A stretch of DNA of 64,000 bases from an uncultured Lachnospiraceae bacterium (GTDB taxonomy: Bacteria > Bacillota > Clostridia > Lachnospirales > Lachnospiraceae), in the NCBI GenBank assembly GCA_947626415.1, contig CANQSA010000003.1, positions 62,001 through 126,000 of the forward strand, given 5' to 3'. Made by a program: the position numbers and the translations under genes. A model generated the notes under the pieces. That model was not told the origin of the DNA and searched no databases. It saw only the letters and a program-made list of their open reading frames with translations. Shown here piece after piece: positions 44,161 to 53,227 of this stretch (positions within the stretch are counted from its first letter, which is position 1; every line of letters begins with the position of its first letter).

Positions 44161-45384
44161 CTATCTCAATGCTTCAATCGGCACGATCTTCTTCATCTTC
44201 CGCGCTGAAAATTCATAAGCGGCAAGCGGGATTCCCACCGCCGCCAGCAAGATCGGCACCAGTAGGATCAGATTGAATTTCGGTAAAAATGCAAAATGAT
44301 ATAAACCACTGACAAAGAACAGCACCCATCCGGTATATACAAAAATGATCACCACTGTCAATACCCCGGCAATCAGCAGAATCCGCGCCGAAAACATCAG
44401 CGCCTCCATCCGCAGCATACCGCTTAACTGCCTGTTTCGATATCCGATCGCTTTTAGCAGGCCAAACTCCGACTTCCGCAGGTTCAATTGTTTCAATTGG
44501 GAAAGCAGGATGCCCAGCCCCGTCCACAATAGCGCAACAACTGCCAGAACGGAAGCCATACTTAGGACAAAGTAAAAAAAGCCTACTGCGATTTCTTTAG
44601 TCTCAATAGTTGCCATAATCTGCACCGATGGCTCCGGTGCACCAAATTCCCCAGTATACTTCTCCCGTATCAGACTGTCTATCTCATCCTTATATTTTTT
44701 TACTTGCTCCTGATCCTTGACAAGCACCTCACAATAGATATAATTTTCTTTTCCCAGCGCCCTGATAATTTCCAGTGCAGAATTTTCCGAGATATAATAA
44801 TCTCCTTCTTCTAAGAGTTCCGAGTTATCATAAGTTCCGGCAATTACAAATTCTTTCGTCTGTCCCGCATAATGCACAGTTACCGTTTCTCCTACAAACT
44901 GTTCTCCCGAAACTGTGGTTACATCAACACGGTCTGTCTTACCAGCCAAAATAAATTTTGGAATGATCATCTGATCTTCCTTCATGTTTTTCTGTGTTCT
45001 GATTTGTTTACAACTGTTTTGAACTACACTATTAATTGGGCAAATTATCTTACTATCATCCGGAAAATCTACCGGCCACTCAATCAAATCCACCATTGCA
45101 CCGAAGTTCATCCAGACATCCTCAATATCCGGATTATCTGCATACTTCTCCCGTAACAGGTTGTAAGCTTCTTCTCCTGGCACATCCGAAACACTGAGTT
45201 TACGGAGTTGCCAGCAATCCTGCAGTGTTTCTATATAAGAGTCCAGTGTTCCATAAACCACGCTGACAAGCAACAGCACAAAAACGGAAATGACCGCAAA
45301 TGTGCCGGACAGTTTTCCGTGATGTTTCATTTTTCTGCCGTATTCTCTGTACAAATACCAGTCCTGTTTTATCTTTGCAATCAT
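44161..45384 (-). CDS. FtsX-like permease, array member 2 (extracellular type A)
   Basis: The 407-residue copy follows the array plan. Its extracellular part is type A: PINSVVQNSCKQIRTQ, AGKTDRVDVTTVSGEQFVG, ELLEEGDYYISENSALEIIRALGKENYIYCEVLVKD. The same cassette occurs in member 4. The frame opens at a GTG at 45399, but by comparison with the paralogues the start is the ATG at 45382-45384 (MIAKIKQDW), with AGAGAC ahead. The membrane half is almost the same as in the other copies, which points to gene conversion. Confidence 0.9.
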   Translation of the reverse strand: MIAKIKQDWYLYREYGRKMKHHGKLSGTFAVISVFVLLLVSVVYGTLDSYIETLQDCWQLRKLSVSDVPGEEAYNLLREKYADNPDIEDVWMNFGAMVDLIEWPVDFPDDSKIICPINSVVQNSCKQIRTQKNMKEDQMIIPKFILAGKTDRVDVTTVSGEQFVGETVTVHYAGQTKEFVIAGTYDNSELLEEGDYYISENSALEIIRALGKENYIYCEVLVKDQEQVKKYKDEIDSLIREKYTGEFGAPEPSVQIMATIETKEIAVGFFYFVLSMASVLAVVALLWTGLGILLSQLKQLNLRKSEFGLLKAIGYRNRQLSGMLRMEALMFSARILLIAGVLTVVIIFVYTGWVLFFVSGLYHFAFLPKFNLILLVPILLAAVGIPLAAYEFSARKMKKIVPIEALR

Positions 45385-45426
45385 TTTGTCTCTATTCACT
45401 CTCTTTTAATCACTATCCTTTCGCTC

Positions 45427-46641
45427 TTATCTCAAAGCCTCGATCGGCATAATCTTCTTCATCTTCCGCGCTGAAAATTCATAAGCGGCAAGCGGGATCC
45501 CCATCGCCGTCACCAAGATCGGCAGCAGCAGAATCAGATTGAATTTCGGCAGAAAGATGGTATGATATAATCCGCTGACAAAGAACAGCACCCAGCCGAT
45601 ATACACAAGGACGGTCACCACTGTCAGTAGTCCGGCGATTAGCAGAATCCGCGCCAAAAACATCAGCGCCTCCATCCGCAGCATACCGCTTAACTGCCAG
45701 TTCTGATATCCGATTGCCTTCAGCAGCCCAAACTCCGACTTCCGCAGGTTCAACTGCTTCAATTGGGAAAGCAGGATACCAAGTCCCGTCCACAGCAGCG
45801 CAACAACTGCCAAAACAGAGGCCATGCTTAAGACAAAGTTAAAGAAACTGACTGCGGTTTCTTTATCTTTTATATTTGCCATTCTCTGTACAGATGGTTC
45901 CGGCACGCCAAATTCCACTGCATACTTCTCCCGTATCAGAATGCCGATCTCCTTTTTGTACTTTTCTACCTGCTCCTGATCCTTAAGCAGCACATGGCAA
46001 CGGAGATAATTATCTATTTCCATTGCCTTTGCCATCTCTATAACATTATCTTCAGAGATGTAGCAGTCGTCTTGCATTATTTTGGGACTGTCATAAGTAC
46101 CGACAATCTTGAAAGTTTTAGTCATTCCTGCATAACTTACCGTTACATTCTGCCCTACAAACTGTTCTCCCGAAACTGCAGTATTGTCTATATCATTTAT
46201 CTTATCCAGTATAAGAAATTTAGGGATAATCATTTGGTCATCCAAAAGCTCCTCCTGGTCTCTTGTCTGTTTACAATCGTTTTTTATAATATCGTTCGCT
46301 GAATGAAGACTATATTTTTCTAATTCCGATGGTCCTTCAACAAAATCTACTGGTATGTTGTAATCTATCCAGATATCCTCAATATCCGGATTATCCGCAT
46401 ACTTCTCCCTCAGCAGACTGCAAACTTCTTCCCCCGGTGCCTCCATAACAGTGAGTTTGCGAAGCTGCCAACTACTCCGCAGTGTTTCAATATAAGAGTC
46501 CAGTGTTCCATAGATCACGCTGACCAACAGCAGCACAAAAACGGAAATGACCGCAAACACACCGGGCAGTTTCCCGTGATGTTTCATTTTTCTTCCATAT
46601 TCCCGATACAGATACCAGTCCTGTTTTATCTTTGCAACCAT
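45427..46641 (-). CDS. FtsX-like permease, array member 3 (extracellular type B)
   Basis: The 404-residue copy carries the type B extracellular cassette: HSANDIIKNDCKQTRDQEEL, ILDKINDIDNTAVSGEQFVG, QNVTVSYAGMTKTFKIVGTYDS, CYISEDNVIEMAKAM. Type B also occurs in members 6 and 7. The start at ATG 46639-46641 (MVAKIKQDW) has GGAGACAAA ahead; the longer frame to 46671 is not supported. Conserved FtsX core and C-terminal PIEALR are present. Confidence 0.9.
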   Translation of the reverse strand: MVAKIKQDWYLYREYGRKMKHHGKLPGVFAVISVFVLLLVSVIYGTLDSYIETLRSSWQLRKLTVMEAPGEEVCSLLREKYADNPDIEDIWIDYNIPVDFVEGPSELEKYSLHSANDIIKNDCKQTRDQEELLDDQMIIPKFLILDKINDIDNTAVSGEQFVGQNVTVSYAGMTKTFKIVGTYDSPKIMQDDCYISEDNVIEMAKAMEIDNYLRCHVLLKDQEQVEKYKKEIGILIREKYAVEFGVPEPSVQRMANIKDKETAVSFFNFVLSMASVLAVVALLWTGLGILLSQLKQLNLRKSEFGLLKAIGYQNWQLSGMLRMEALMFLARILLIAGLLTVVTVLVYIGWVLFFVSGLYHTIFLPKFNLILLLPILVTAMGIPLAAYEFSARKMKKIMPIEALR

Positions 46642-46681
46642 TTTGTCTCCATTCCCCTCTTTTAATCGCAATCCTTTCGCT

Positions 46682-47896
46682 TTATCTCAAAGCCTCGATT
46701 GGCACGATCTTCTTCATCTTCCGCGCTGAAAATTCATAAGCGGCAAGTGGGATTCCTATTGCCACCAGCAGGATTGGCACCAACAGGATCAGATTGAATT
46801 TCGGTAAAAATGCGAAATGATATAAGCCGCTGACAAAGAACAGCACCCATCCGGTATACACAAGAACAATCACTACTGTCAGCACCCCGGCAATCAGCAG
46901 AATCCGCGCTGAGAACATCAGCGCCTCCATCCGCAGCATACCGCTTAACTGCCGGTTTCGATATCCGATCGCTTTCAGCAGCCCAAACTCCGACTTCCGC
47001 AGGTTCAACTGTTTCAATTGGGAAAGCAGGATGCCGAGCCCCGTCCACAGCAGCGCAACAACTGCCAAAATGGAAGCCATACTTAGGACAAAGTTAAAAA
47101 AACTGACAGCAGATTCTTCAGTTTTTATATTTGCCATTCTCTGTACAGACGGTTCCGGCGCGCCAAATTCCGCGGCATACCTCTCCCGTATCAAGCTGTC
47201 AAGTTCCTCCTGATATTTTTCTACCTGCTCCTGATCCCTAAGCAGCACCTCGCAATAGATATAATTTTCTTTTCCCAGCGCCCTGATAATTTCCAGTGCA
47301 GAATTTTCCGAGATATAATAATCTCCTTCTTCCAAAAGTTCCGAGTTATCATAAGTTCCGGCAATTACAAATTCTTTCGTCTGTCCCGCATAGTGCACAG
47401 TTACCGTTTTTCCTACAAACTGTTCTCCTGAAACTGTTGGTACGTCAGTATTTCCTGTCTTACCAGCCAAAATGAATTTTGGAATAATCATCTGATCATC
47501 TTTCAAATTTTCCTGTCTTCTGACCTGCCGACAATTATTTTTAACCACATTATTGATTGGATAGAGTATTATTTTTTTATCCTCCGGAAGTTCCGCCGGC
47601 CCCTCAATCAAATCCACCATTGCGCTGAAGTTTATCCAGATATCCTCAATATCCGGATTATCCGCATACTTCTCCCGCAGCAGACTGCAAACTTCCTCCC
47701 CCGGTGCCTCCCGAACACTGAGTTTACGAAGATTCCAACCATTCCGCAGCGTTTCAATATAAGAGTCCAGCGTTCCATAGATCACACTGACCAGCAGCAG
47801 CACAAAAACGGAAATGACCGCAAATGCGCCGGACAGTTTTCCGTGATGCTTCAGTTTTCTGCCGTATTCTCTGTACAAATACCAGTCATTTTTCAT
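46682..47896 (-). CDS. FtsX-like permease, array member 4 (type A mosaic)
   Basis: The 404-residue copy shares the type A middle of member 2 (ELLEEGDYYISENSALEIIRAL) but its next stretch (AEFGAPEPSVQRMANIK) is like the type B copies, so it is a mosaic. It begins MKNDWYLYREYGRKLKHHG, five residues shorter than the others, with only a weak ribosome site. It is preceded 16 bases upstream by the 264-residue lipoprotein-like gene. Confidence 0.9.
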   Translation of the reverse strand: MKNDWYLYREYGRKLKHHGKLSGAFAVISVFVLLLVSVIYGTLDSYIETLRNGWNLRKLSVREAPGEEVCSLLREKYADNPDIEDIWINFSAMVDLIEGPAELPEDKKIILYPINNVVKNNCRQVRRQENLKDDQMIIPKFILAGKTGNTDVPTVSGEQFVGKTVTVHYAGQTKEFVIAGTYDNSELLEEGDYYISENSALEIIRALGKENYIYCEVLLRDQEQVEKYQEELDSLIRERYAAEFGAPEPSVQRMANIKTEESAVSFFNFVLSMASILAVVALLWTGLGILLSQLKQLNLRKSEFGLLKAIGYRNRQLSGMLRMEALMFSARILLIAGVLTVVIVLVYTGWVLFFVSGLYHFAFLPKFNLILLVPILLVAIGIPLAAYEFSARKMKKIVPIEALR

Positions 47897-47912
47897 ATTT
47901 GCTGCCTATCCC

Positions 47913-48707
47913 CTATTGGTTCCGTTCCCAGAACTCTTGCAAACCTTCCTCTCTGATATCCTTTGCAATATCCGTTCCGTCCTTACATAACCGGATATAT
48001 TCCGGATAGTCAGCAGGTCTGCAGTCTACGCCCTGTTTTGCGGTTTCATAGGTAACTACCTGCAGACTCCAACCGTTTCCCAGGGACTGGCTGCTGCTTG
48101 TGGGACGAATGCCATAGGGCTCCAGATCCCGCCATGTCAGATTGTCCTGCCCTGCCATCGCCAGCACCGCGTCGATATCAAGCGGTTTCGTCCATTCCTG
48201 TATAAACTCCTGAAACAGAGCCTCAAAATCAATATCAAATTCTGCAGTCCCGTTAACTGTCTTTACCCGCTTATTTTCTTCTTCCCTCAATAAAACGGAG
48301 TAGGTCCCCGCCTCCTCAGGCAGCGGAGAAATGCTGATCATACCCAGATTCAGATCCCAAGTCGCTTTTTCTGTTTCCTGCAGATCATCTTCTGTTGAAT
48401 CGCTTGCCTCATGCACATACTTCTGAAAACGCAGGATTTTGCCGTCTCCGATCTTATCCCGAAACCATTGGAGAGCTGCCGGATCCGTAAAGGAATATGA
48501 TTTATTCTCTGCCGAATCATTTGAAATCAGGGTAACTGCAACTGTTTCATCCCTTCCTTCCTTGGCTGCAATAAAATCGGCAATCGGTTTATTCGTATAG
48601 TCCTCCTCAGTATTTCTGAAAAAAATAAAATAACACGCCGCCAAGATTCCAATCGTTACAACAACTAACACGCTGACAATCAGGATTACATTCTTTTTTT
48701 CTTTCAT
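47913..48707 (-). CDS. Membrane-anchored extracellular protein of unknown function
   Basis: The 264-residue product has a basic start and one N-terminal membrane helix (about residues 7-29), then an extracellular domain rich in acidic residues. Visible blocks are SYSFTDPAALQWFRDKIGDG, ISISPLPEEAGTYSVLLREE and the end EEGLQEFWERNQ. There is no lipobox Cys. I do not know the family. It sits within the FtsX array, between the short FtsX-like gene and member 4, so it may work with these permeases at the cell surface. Confidence 0.75.
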   Translation of the reverse strand: MKEKKNVILIVSVLVVVTIGILAACYFIFFRNTEEDYTNKPIADFIAAKEGRDETVAVTLISNDSAENKSYSFTDPAALQWFRDKIGDGKILRFQKYVHEASDSTEDDLQETEKATWDLNLGMISISPLPEEAGTYSVLLREEENKRVKTVNGTAEFDIDFEALFQEFIQEWTKPLDIDAVLAMAGQDNLTWRDLEPYGIRPTSSSQSLGNGWSLQVVTYETAKQGVDCRPADYPEYIRLCKDGTDIAKDIREEGLQEFWERNQ

Positions 48708-48731
48708 ACCACCACTCCTTTTTCCATTTTC

Positions 48732-49370
48732 CTAGCTTTCCCGGTACAACCGTTTGATCACAGAATCTTTCCTGCTCTTTTGATCCACTCTTTGGATCAC
48801 CAGCCAGATCAAGAGCAGCAATACAAACGGGACCGCCAACTGAATCCAGCGCAGTATGGCGTCTGAACTCTGTCCGTATTCCAAAACCTGCGCGATCGTC
48901 TGACTCTTCCGAAGCAGACTGTAAGCCGCTTCCGCGATCCCCCAGGCCGGGAGTACCGCCGCAATTGCCAGTAATCCCTGCTGTACCCAGGTTCCACGCC
49001 GGATCTGCTGCTTCTTATATCCGATCGCCTCCAGCAGCGCATTTGCCTGCCTTTCCTGTCGGGCTCCCATACTGACAGTCGCCCACAGGGAAAAACAGAC
49101 GCCGGTCAAAAGCAGGAGCATGATCACCGCCAGCATACCGAGGATCATCAGGGCATGGGACGCCATCAGTTCCGGATTGTCCCCGCCGGTCATGATACCG
49201 TTCAGAGTGCCTGAAACATCATCATACCAGTCGCTTTGGTAAATGGAGATCCCGGCAGCCAGCAGGCGGCCGATAAAGTTCAGCACAATACAGTCCAGCA
49301 GGAGCAGCCCGAATTCCATTCCCGCCTGTACCCGGTTTCGCAGTAAGTTTCGTATAAACATATTCCACAT
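48732..49370 (-). CDS. Short FtsX-like membrane protein, array member 5
   Basis: The 212-residue protein has four predicted membrane helices and the FtsX-like motif SMGARQERQANALLEAIGYKKQQIRRGTW in the second half. It lacks the large extracellular domain and the YLYREYGRK start of the other members. It is not a simple fragment of them because its sequence differs throughout and its start (MWNMFIRNLLRNRVQAGMEF) resembles the opening of larger FtsX permeases. It could be a half-permease partner. Spacing of 24-28 bases to its neighbours keeps it in the array transcript. Confidence 0.78.
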   Translation of the reverse strand: MWNMFIRNLLRNRVQAGMEFGLLLLDCIVLNFIGRLLAAGISIYQSDWYDDVSGTLNGIMTGGDNPELMASHALMILGMLAVIMLLLLTGVCFSLWATVSMGARQERQANALLEAIGYKKQQIRRGTWVQQGLLAIAAVLPAWGIAEAAYSLLRKSQTIAQVLEYGQSSDAILRWIQLAVPFVLLLLIWLVIQRVDQKSRKDSVIKRLYRES

Positions 49371-49398
49371 AAGCGCCTCACTCCTTTCAAACCAATAT

Positions 49399-50607
49399 CT
49401 ATCTCAAAGCCTCGATCGGAACTATTTTCTTCATCTTCCGCGCTGAAAATTCATAAGCGGCAAGCGGGATCCCCATCGCCGCCAGCAGGATCGGCAGCAG
49501 CAGGATCAAATTGAATTTCGGCAAAAAGATGGTATGATATAATCCGCTGACAAAGAACAGCACCCAGCCGATATACACAAGGACGGTCACCACTGTCAGC
49601 AGCCCGGCGATCAGCAGGATCCGCGCCGAAAACATCAATGCCTCCATCCGCAGCATACCGCTTAACTGCCGGTTCTGATATCCGATCGCCTTCAGCAGCC
49701 CAAACTCCGACTTTCGCAGGTTCAATTGTTTCAATTGGGAAAGCAGGATGCCGAGCCCCGTCCACAGCAGTGCAACAACCGCCAGAACAGAGGCCATACT
49801 TAAGACAAAGTTAAAGAAGCTGACTGCGGTTTCCTGACGTTTCATACTTGCTGTCCTCTGTACTGATGGTTCCGGCGCGCCAAATTCCGCTGCATACTTC
49901 TCCCGTATCAGGCTGCCGATCTCCTTTTGATATTTTTCTACCTGTTCCTGATCTTTAACAAGCACATGGCAACGGATAGCTTCTTCCAGTGCCTTTGAAA
50001 TCTCTATAACATTATCTTCGGAGATATAGCAGTCATTTTGCATAATTTTTGAACTGTCATAAGTACCGACAATCTTGAAAGTTTTAGTCGTGCCCGCATA
50101 ACTTACCGTTACATTCTGCCCTACGAACTGTTCTCCTGAAACTGCAGTATTACCTATATCTTCTCTTCTACCCAGTATGAGAAATTTAGGGATAATCATT
50201 TGGTCATCCAAAAGTTCCTCCTGGTCTCTTGTCTGCTTACAATCGTTTTTTATAATATCGTTCGCTGAATGAATAATGTAATTTTCCAATTCTGATGGCC
50301 CTTCAACAAAATCTACTAATAAGGCGTGATCTATCCAGATTTCCTCGATATCCGGATTATCCGCATACTTCTCCCGCAGCAGACTGCAAACTTCTTCCCC
50401 CGGTGCCTCCATAACAGTGAGTTTGCGAAGCTGCCAGCCATTCCGCAGTGTTTCAATATAAGAATCCAGTGTTCCATAAATCACACTGACCAGCAGCAGC
50501 ACAAAAATGGAAATGACCGCAAATGCGCCGGACAGTTTTCCGTGATGCTTCATTTTTCTTCCATATTCCCGATACAGATACCAGTCCTCTTTTATCTTTG
50601 CAATCAT
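49399..50607 (-). CDS. FtsX-like permease, array member 6 (extracellular type B)
   Basis: The 402-residue type B copy is very close to members 3 and 7 (SANDIIKNDCKQTRDQEELLDDQMIIPKFLIL shared over long stretches). The open frame runs to 50664, but the start is ATG 50605-50607 (MIAKIKEDW), five bases after GGGGG. It has ILGRREDIGNTAVSGEQ and a shorter KALEEAIRCHVLVKD stretch than its relatives. Its FtsX core is unchanged. Confidence 0.9.
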   Translation of the reverse strand: MIAKIKEDWYLYREYGRKMKHHGKLSGAFAVISIFVLLLVSVIYGTLDSYIETLRNGWQLRKLTVMEAPGEEVCSLLREKYADNPDIEEIWIDHALLVDFVEGPSELENYIIHSANDIIKNDCKQTRDQEELLDDQMIIPKFLILGRREDIGNTAVSGEQFVGQNVTVSYAGTTKTFKIVGTYDSSKIMQNDCYISEDNVIEISKALEEAIRCHVLVKDQEQVEKYQKEIGSLIREKYAAEFGAPEPSVQRTASMKRQETAVSFFNFVLSMASVLAVVALLWTGLGILLSQLKQLNLRKSEFGLLKAIGYQNRQLSGMLRMEALMFSARILLIAGLLTVVTVLVYIGWVLFFVSGLYHTIFLPKFNLILLLPILLAAMGIPLAAYEFSARKMKKIVPIEALR

Positions 50608-50674
50608 TTTATCCCCCTTTTCTATCATTTGTCCCTGCCCGGCTGGTGACCGGGCAAAGTTCAATCCTTCACTA

Positions 50675-51886
50675 TTATCTCAAAGCCTCGATCGGCATGA
50701 TCTTCTTCATCTTCCGCGCTGAAAATTCATAAGCGGCAAGCGGGATTCCCACCGCCAGCAGGATCGGCAGCAGCAGGATCAAATTGAATTTCGGCAAAAA
50801 GATGGACTGATATAATCCACTGACAAAAAACAGCACCCATCCGGTATACACAAGGACAATCACCACTGTCAGCAGCCCGGCGATCAGCAGGATCCGCGCT
50901 GAGAACATCAGCGCCTCCATCCGCAGCATACCGCTTAGCTGCCGGTTCTGATATCCGATCGCCTTCAACAGCCCAAGCTCCGACTTCCGCAGGTTCAACT
51001 GCTTCAATTGGGAAAGCAGGATGCCGAGCCCCGACCACAGCAGCGTAACAACCGCCAGAACGAAAGCCATGCTTAAGACAAAGTTAAAGAAGCTGACTGC
51101 GGTTTCCTGACGTTTCATACTTGCTGTCCTCTGTACAGACGGTTCCGGCGCGCCAAATTCTCCGGCATACCTCTCATCTATTAGGCTTTCAATCTCATCC
51201 TTATATTTTTCTACCTGATCCTGATCCTTAAGCAACACATAGCAACGGAGATAATTATCTATTTCCATTGCCTTTGCCATCTCTGTAACATTATCTTCGG
51301 AGATGTAGCAGTAATTTTGCATAATTTTCGAACTGTCATAGGTACCGACAATCTTGAAAGTTTTAGTCATTCCCGCATAACTTACCGTTACATTCTGCCC
51401 TACAAATTGTTCCCCCGAAACTGCAGTATTGCCTATATCATTTATCTTATCCAGTATGAGAAATTTAGGGATAATCATTTGGTCATCCAAAAGCTCCTCC
51501 TGGTCTCTTGTCTGTTTACAATCGTTTTTTATAATATCGTTCGCTGAATGAAGAATATATTTTTCCAATTCTGATGGCCCTTCAACAAAATCTACTGGTA
51601 TGCTGTAATCTATCCAGATATCCTCGATATCCGGATTATCCGCATACTTCTCCCGCAGCAGACTGCAAACTTCTTCCCCCGGTGCCTCCATAACAGTGAG
51701 TTTGCGAAGCTGCCAGCCATTCCGCAGTGTTTCAATATAAGAATCCAGTGTTCCATAAATCACACTGACCAGCAGCAGCACAAAAATGGAAATGACCGCA
51801 AATGCGCCGGACAGTTTTCCGTGATGCTTCATTTTTCTTCCATATTCCCGATACAGATACCAGTCGTCTTTTAGTCTTGATTTCAT
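50675..51886 (-). CDS. FtsX-like permease, array member 7 (extracellular type B, first of the main array)
   Basis: The 403-residue type B copy begins MKSRLKDDWYLYREYGRKMK after GAGGG and shares most of its first 270 residues with member 6 and member 3. It has lost one residue in the last membrane segment (ILLAVGIPLAAY against ILLAAMGIPLAAY). It is the first gene after the terminator at 51933-51960. I could not find a convincing promoter in the 45 bases between, so read-through from the GH127 unit is possible. Confidence 0.9.
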   Translation of the reverse strand: MKSRLKDDWYLYREYGRKMKHHGKLSGAFAVISIFVLLLVSVIYGTLDSYIETLRNGWQLRKLTVMEAPGEEVCSLLREKYADNPDIEDIWIDYSIPVDFVEGPSELEKYILHSANDIIKNDCKQTRDQEELLDDQMIIPKFLILDKINDIGNTAVSGEQFVGQNVTVSYAGMTKTFKIVGTYDSSKIMQNYCYISEDNVTEMAKAMEIDNYLRCYVLLKDQDQVEKYKDEIESLIDERYAGEFGAPEPSVQRTASMKRQETAVSFFNFVLSMAFVLAVVTLLWSGLGILLSQLKQLNLRKSELGLLKAIGYQNRQLSGMLRMEALMFSARILLIAGLLTVVIVLVYTGWVLFFVSGLYQSIFLPKFNLILLLPILLAVGIPLAAYEFSARKMKKIMPIEALR

Positions 51887-51921
51887 CTTTCCCTCACCCC
51901 TCTTTATATTTCTGTAAACTC

Positions 51922-51961
51922 ATCATAAAACAATCAGCCTGCTAAAACAAGCAGGCTGATC
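51922..51961 (-). terminator. Terminator after the GH127-FtsX unit
   Basis: ATCAGCCTGCT and AGCAGGCTGAT (51933-51943 with 51950-51960) form an 11-bp stem followed on the minus strand by TTGTTTTATG. Confidence 0.82.
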
Positions 51962-52013
51962 AAGATTTGGGACGAACGGTATATTTTTTGGGACGAATGA
52001 ACAAAAAACACTG

Positions 52014-53210
52014 TTACCGCTGCATTTTTTTCAATTTTCTTATGGCAATCTCATATGCCAGCAGTGGGATCAAAATTCCCACGGCTATCGTTCCCAGAAG
52101 GAACCATATGTCAACAGTCGGCAGTAGGAAATGCCATAACGGATTTGTAAAAGCTAAGATATATGTCGTATAAGCAGCCAGCGCTATACAAACAATACTT
52201 CCTGTAACAGCCAGAACCCGTACAGACAACATCAGCGCTTCTGTCCGCAGCATAGCCGCAAGCTGCCGGTTCTTGTATCCGATCGCTTTCAGCAGGCTAA
52301 ATTCCTGTTTCCGAAGCTGCAGTCCTTTGAGTTGTGAAAGCGCAATACCAAAGCATGCCCATATGAGGGCGACCGCACTCAAGACCACGACAAGAAACAT
52401 GGCGGTTCTGATAAACTCAACTGCGTCTTTTTCCATATAACCCGCGGCATGGACCATACTTCCGTATCCGTCAGATTCTTCCGGCAGTTCATTTGCCTGT
52501 ATTTTTTCTGAAATCCAATCTCTGAATTTATCAATATAGAGTTCCTGATCTTCATAATCCAAGACTTCTACCTGCAGCTCGGTGATATCCGGGAATCCGC
52601 CGGACATCTGGCGGGCCAGTTCCTCTGTAATATAATATTTACCGTCTTCCGACAGCATAGCATTATCATATACATCTCTGACCTGAAGTTCCCAGCTTTT
52701 ACCGGCATAGGATACACTTATCTTCTGCCCGATAAATTGTTCCCCATTGAGATAAGCTGTCGCGGTCATGTCAATGGATGGATGATTGCTTTGAAAAATA
52801 TATTTTGGAATCACGACCTCATTATCTTTCAAATCTGTTTTTTCATCTATCCTCTCGCACTGTCTTGCGACATTCGCACGAATAATATGGAATGTCCTGC
52901 CCTTTACCGCCCCTTTGGGCGCGTCAACCGCATCTGCCTGAACCTCGTACTTCATATCCATAGATACCACGTGAGCATCTCCCTGCCAGGCAGCCCGGAA
53001 CGCGCTGTAATCCGCTCCCGGAATATAAACAATAATATCCTTAACCGCATTGGAAGCTGTCATCGCGTCGATATACCGATTAAAAATACTTCCCGCGATA
53101 TTGACGATCAGCAGTATGGTGATAGAAATTCCAAATAAAGCGGTCGCTAATCTTTGTTTTTTCCTTAACTTTTTACTATATTCCCGGTAAAGGTAAAATC
53201 CATATTTCAT
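52014..53210 (-). CDS. FtsX-like permease, array member 8 (outlying paralogue)
   Basis: The 398-residue protein keeps the array plan (GFYLYREYSKKLRKKQ start, one helix, extracellular domain, three helices, LSQLKGLQLRKQEFSLLKAIGYKNRQLAAML) but is clearly more distant. Its end lacks the PIEAL motif and stops at RKLKKMQR. AAGGAA precedes the ATG. It follows the GH127 gene by only 17 bases and is cut off from the other copies by a terminator, so it belongs to the glycosidase transcript. It may be the founder or the GH127-linked member. Confidence 0.9.
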   Translation of the reverse strand: MKYGFYLYREYSKKLRKKQRLATALFGISITILLIVNIAGSIFNRYIDAMTASNAVKDIIVYIPGADYSAFRAAWQGDAHVVSMDMKYEVQADAVDAPKGAVKGRTFHIIRANVARQCERIDEKTDLKDNEVVIPKYIFQSNHPSIDMTATAYLNGEQFIGQKISVSYAGKSWELQVRDVYDNAMLSEDGKYYITEELARQMSGGFPDITELQVEVLDYEDQELYIDKFRDWISEKIQANELPEESDGYGSMVHAAGYMEKDAVEFIRTAMFLVVVLSAVALIWACFGIALSQLKGLQLRKQEFSLLKAIGYKNRQLAAMLRTEALMLSVRVLAVTGSIVCIALAAYTTYILAFTNPLWHFLLPTVDIWFLLGTIAVGILIPLLAYEIAIRKLKKMQR

Positions 53211-53227
53211 GCAATCGGTTCCTTCGT

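Noticed and set aside
48732..49370. Short FtsX-like ORF as a broken copy of an array member
   Set aside because: Its sequence differs throughout from the neighbours and it has its own start and four membrane helices, so it is not a truncated duplicate.
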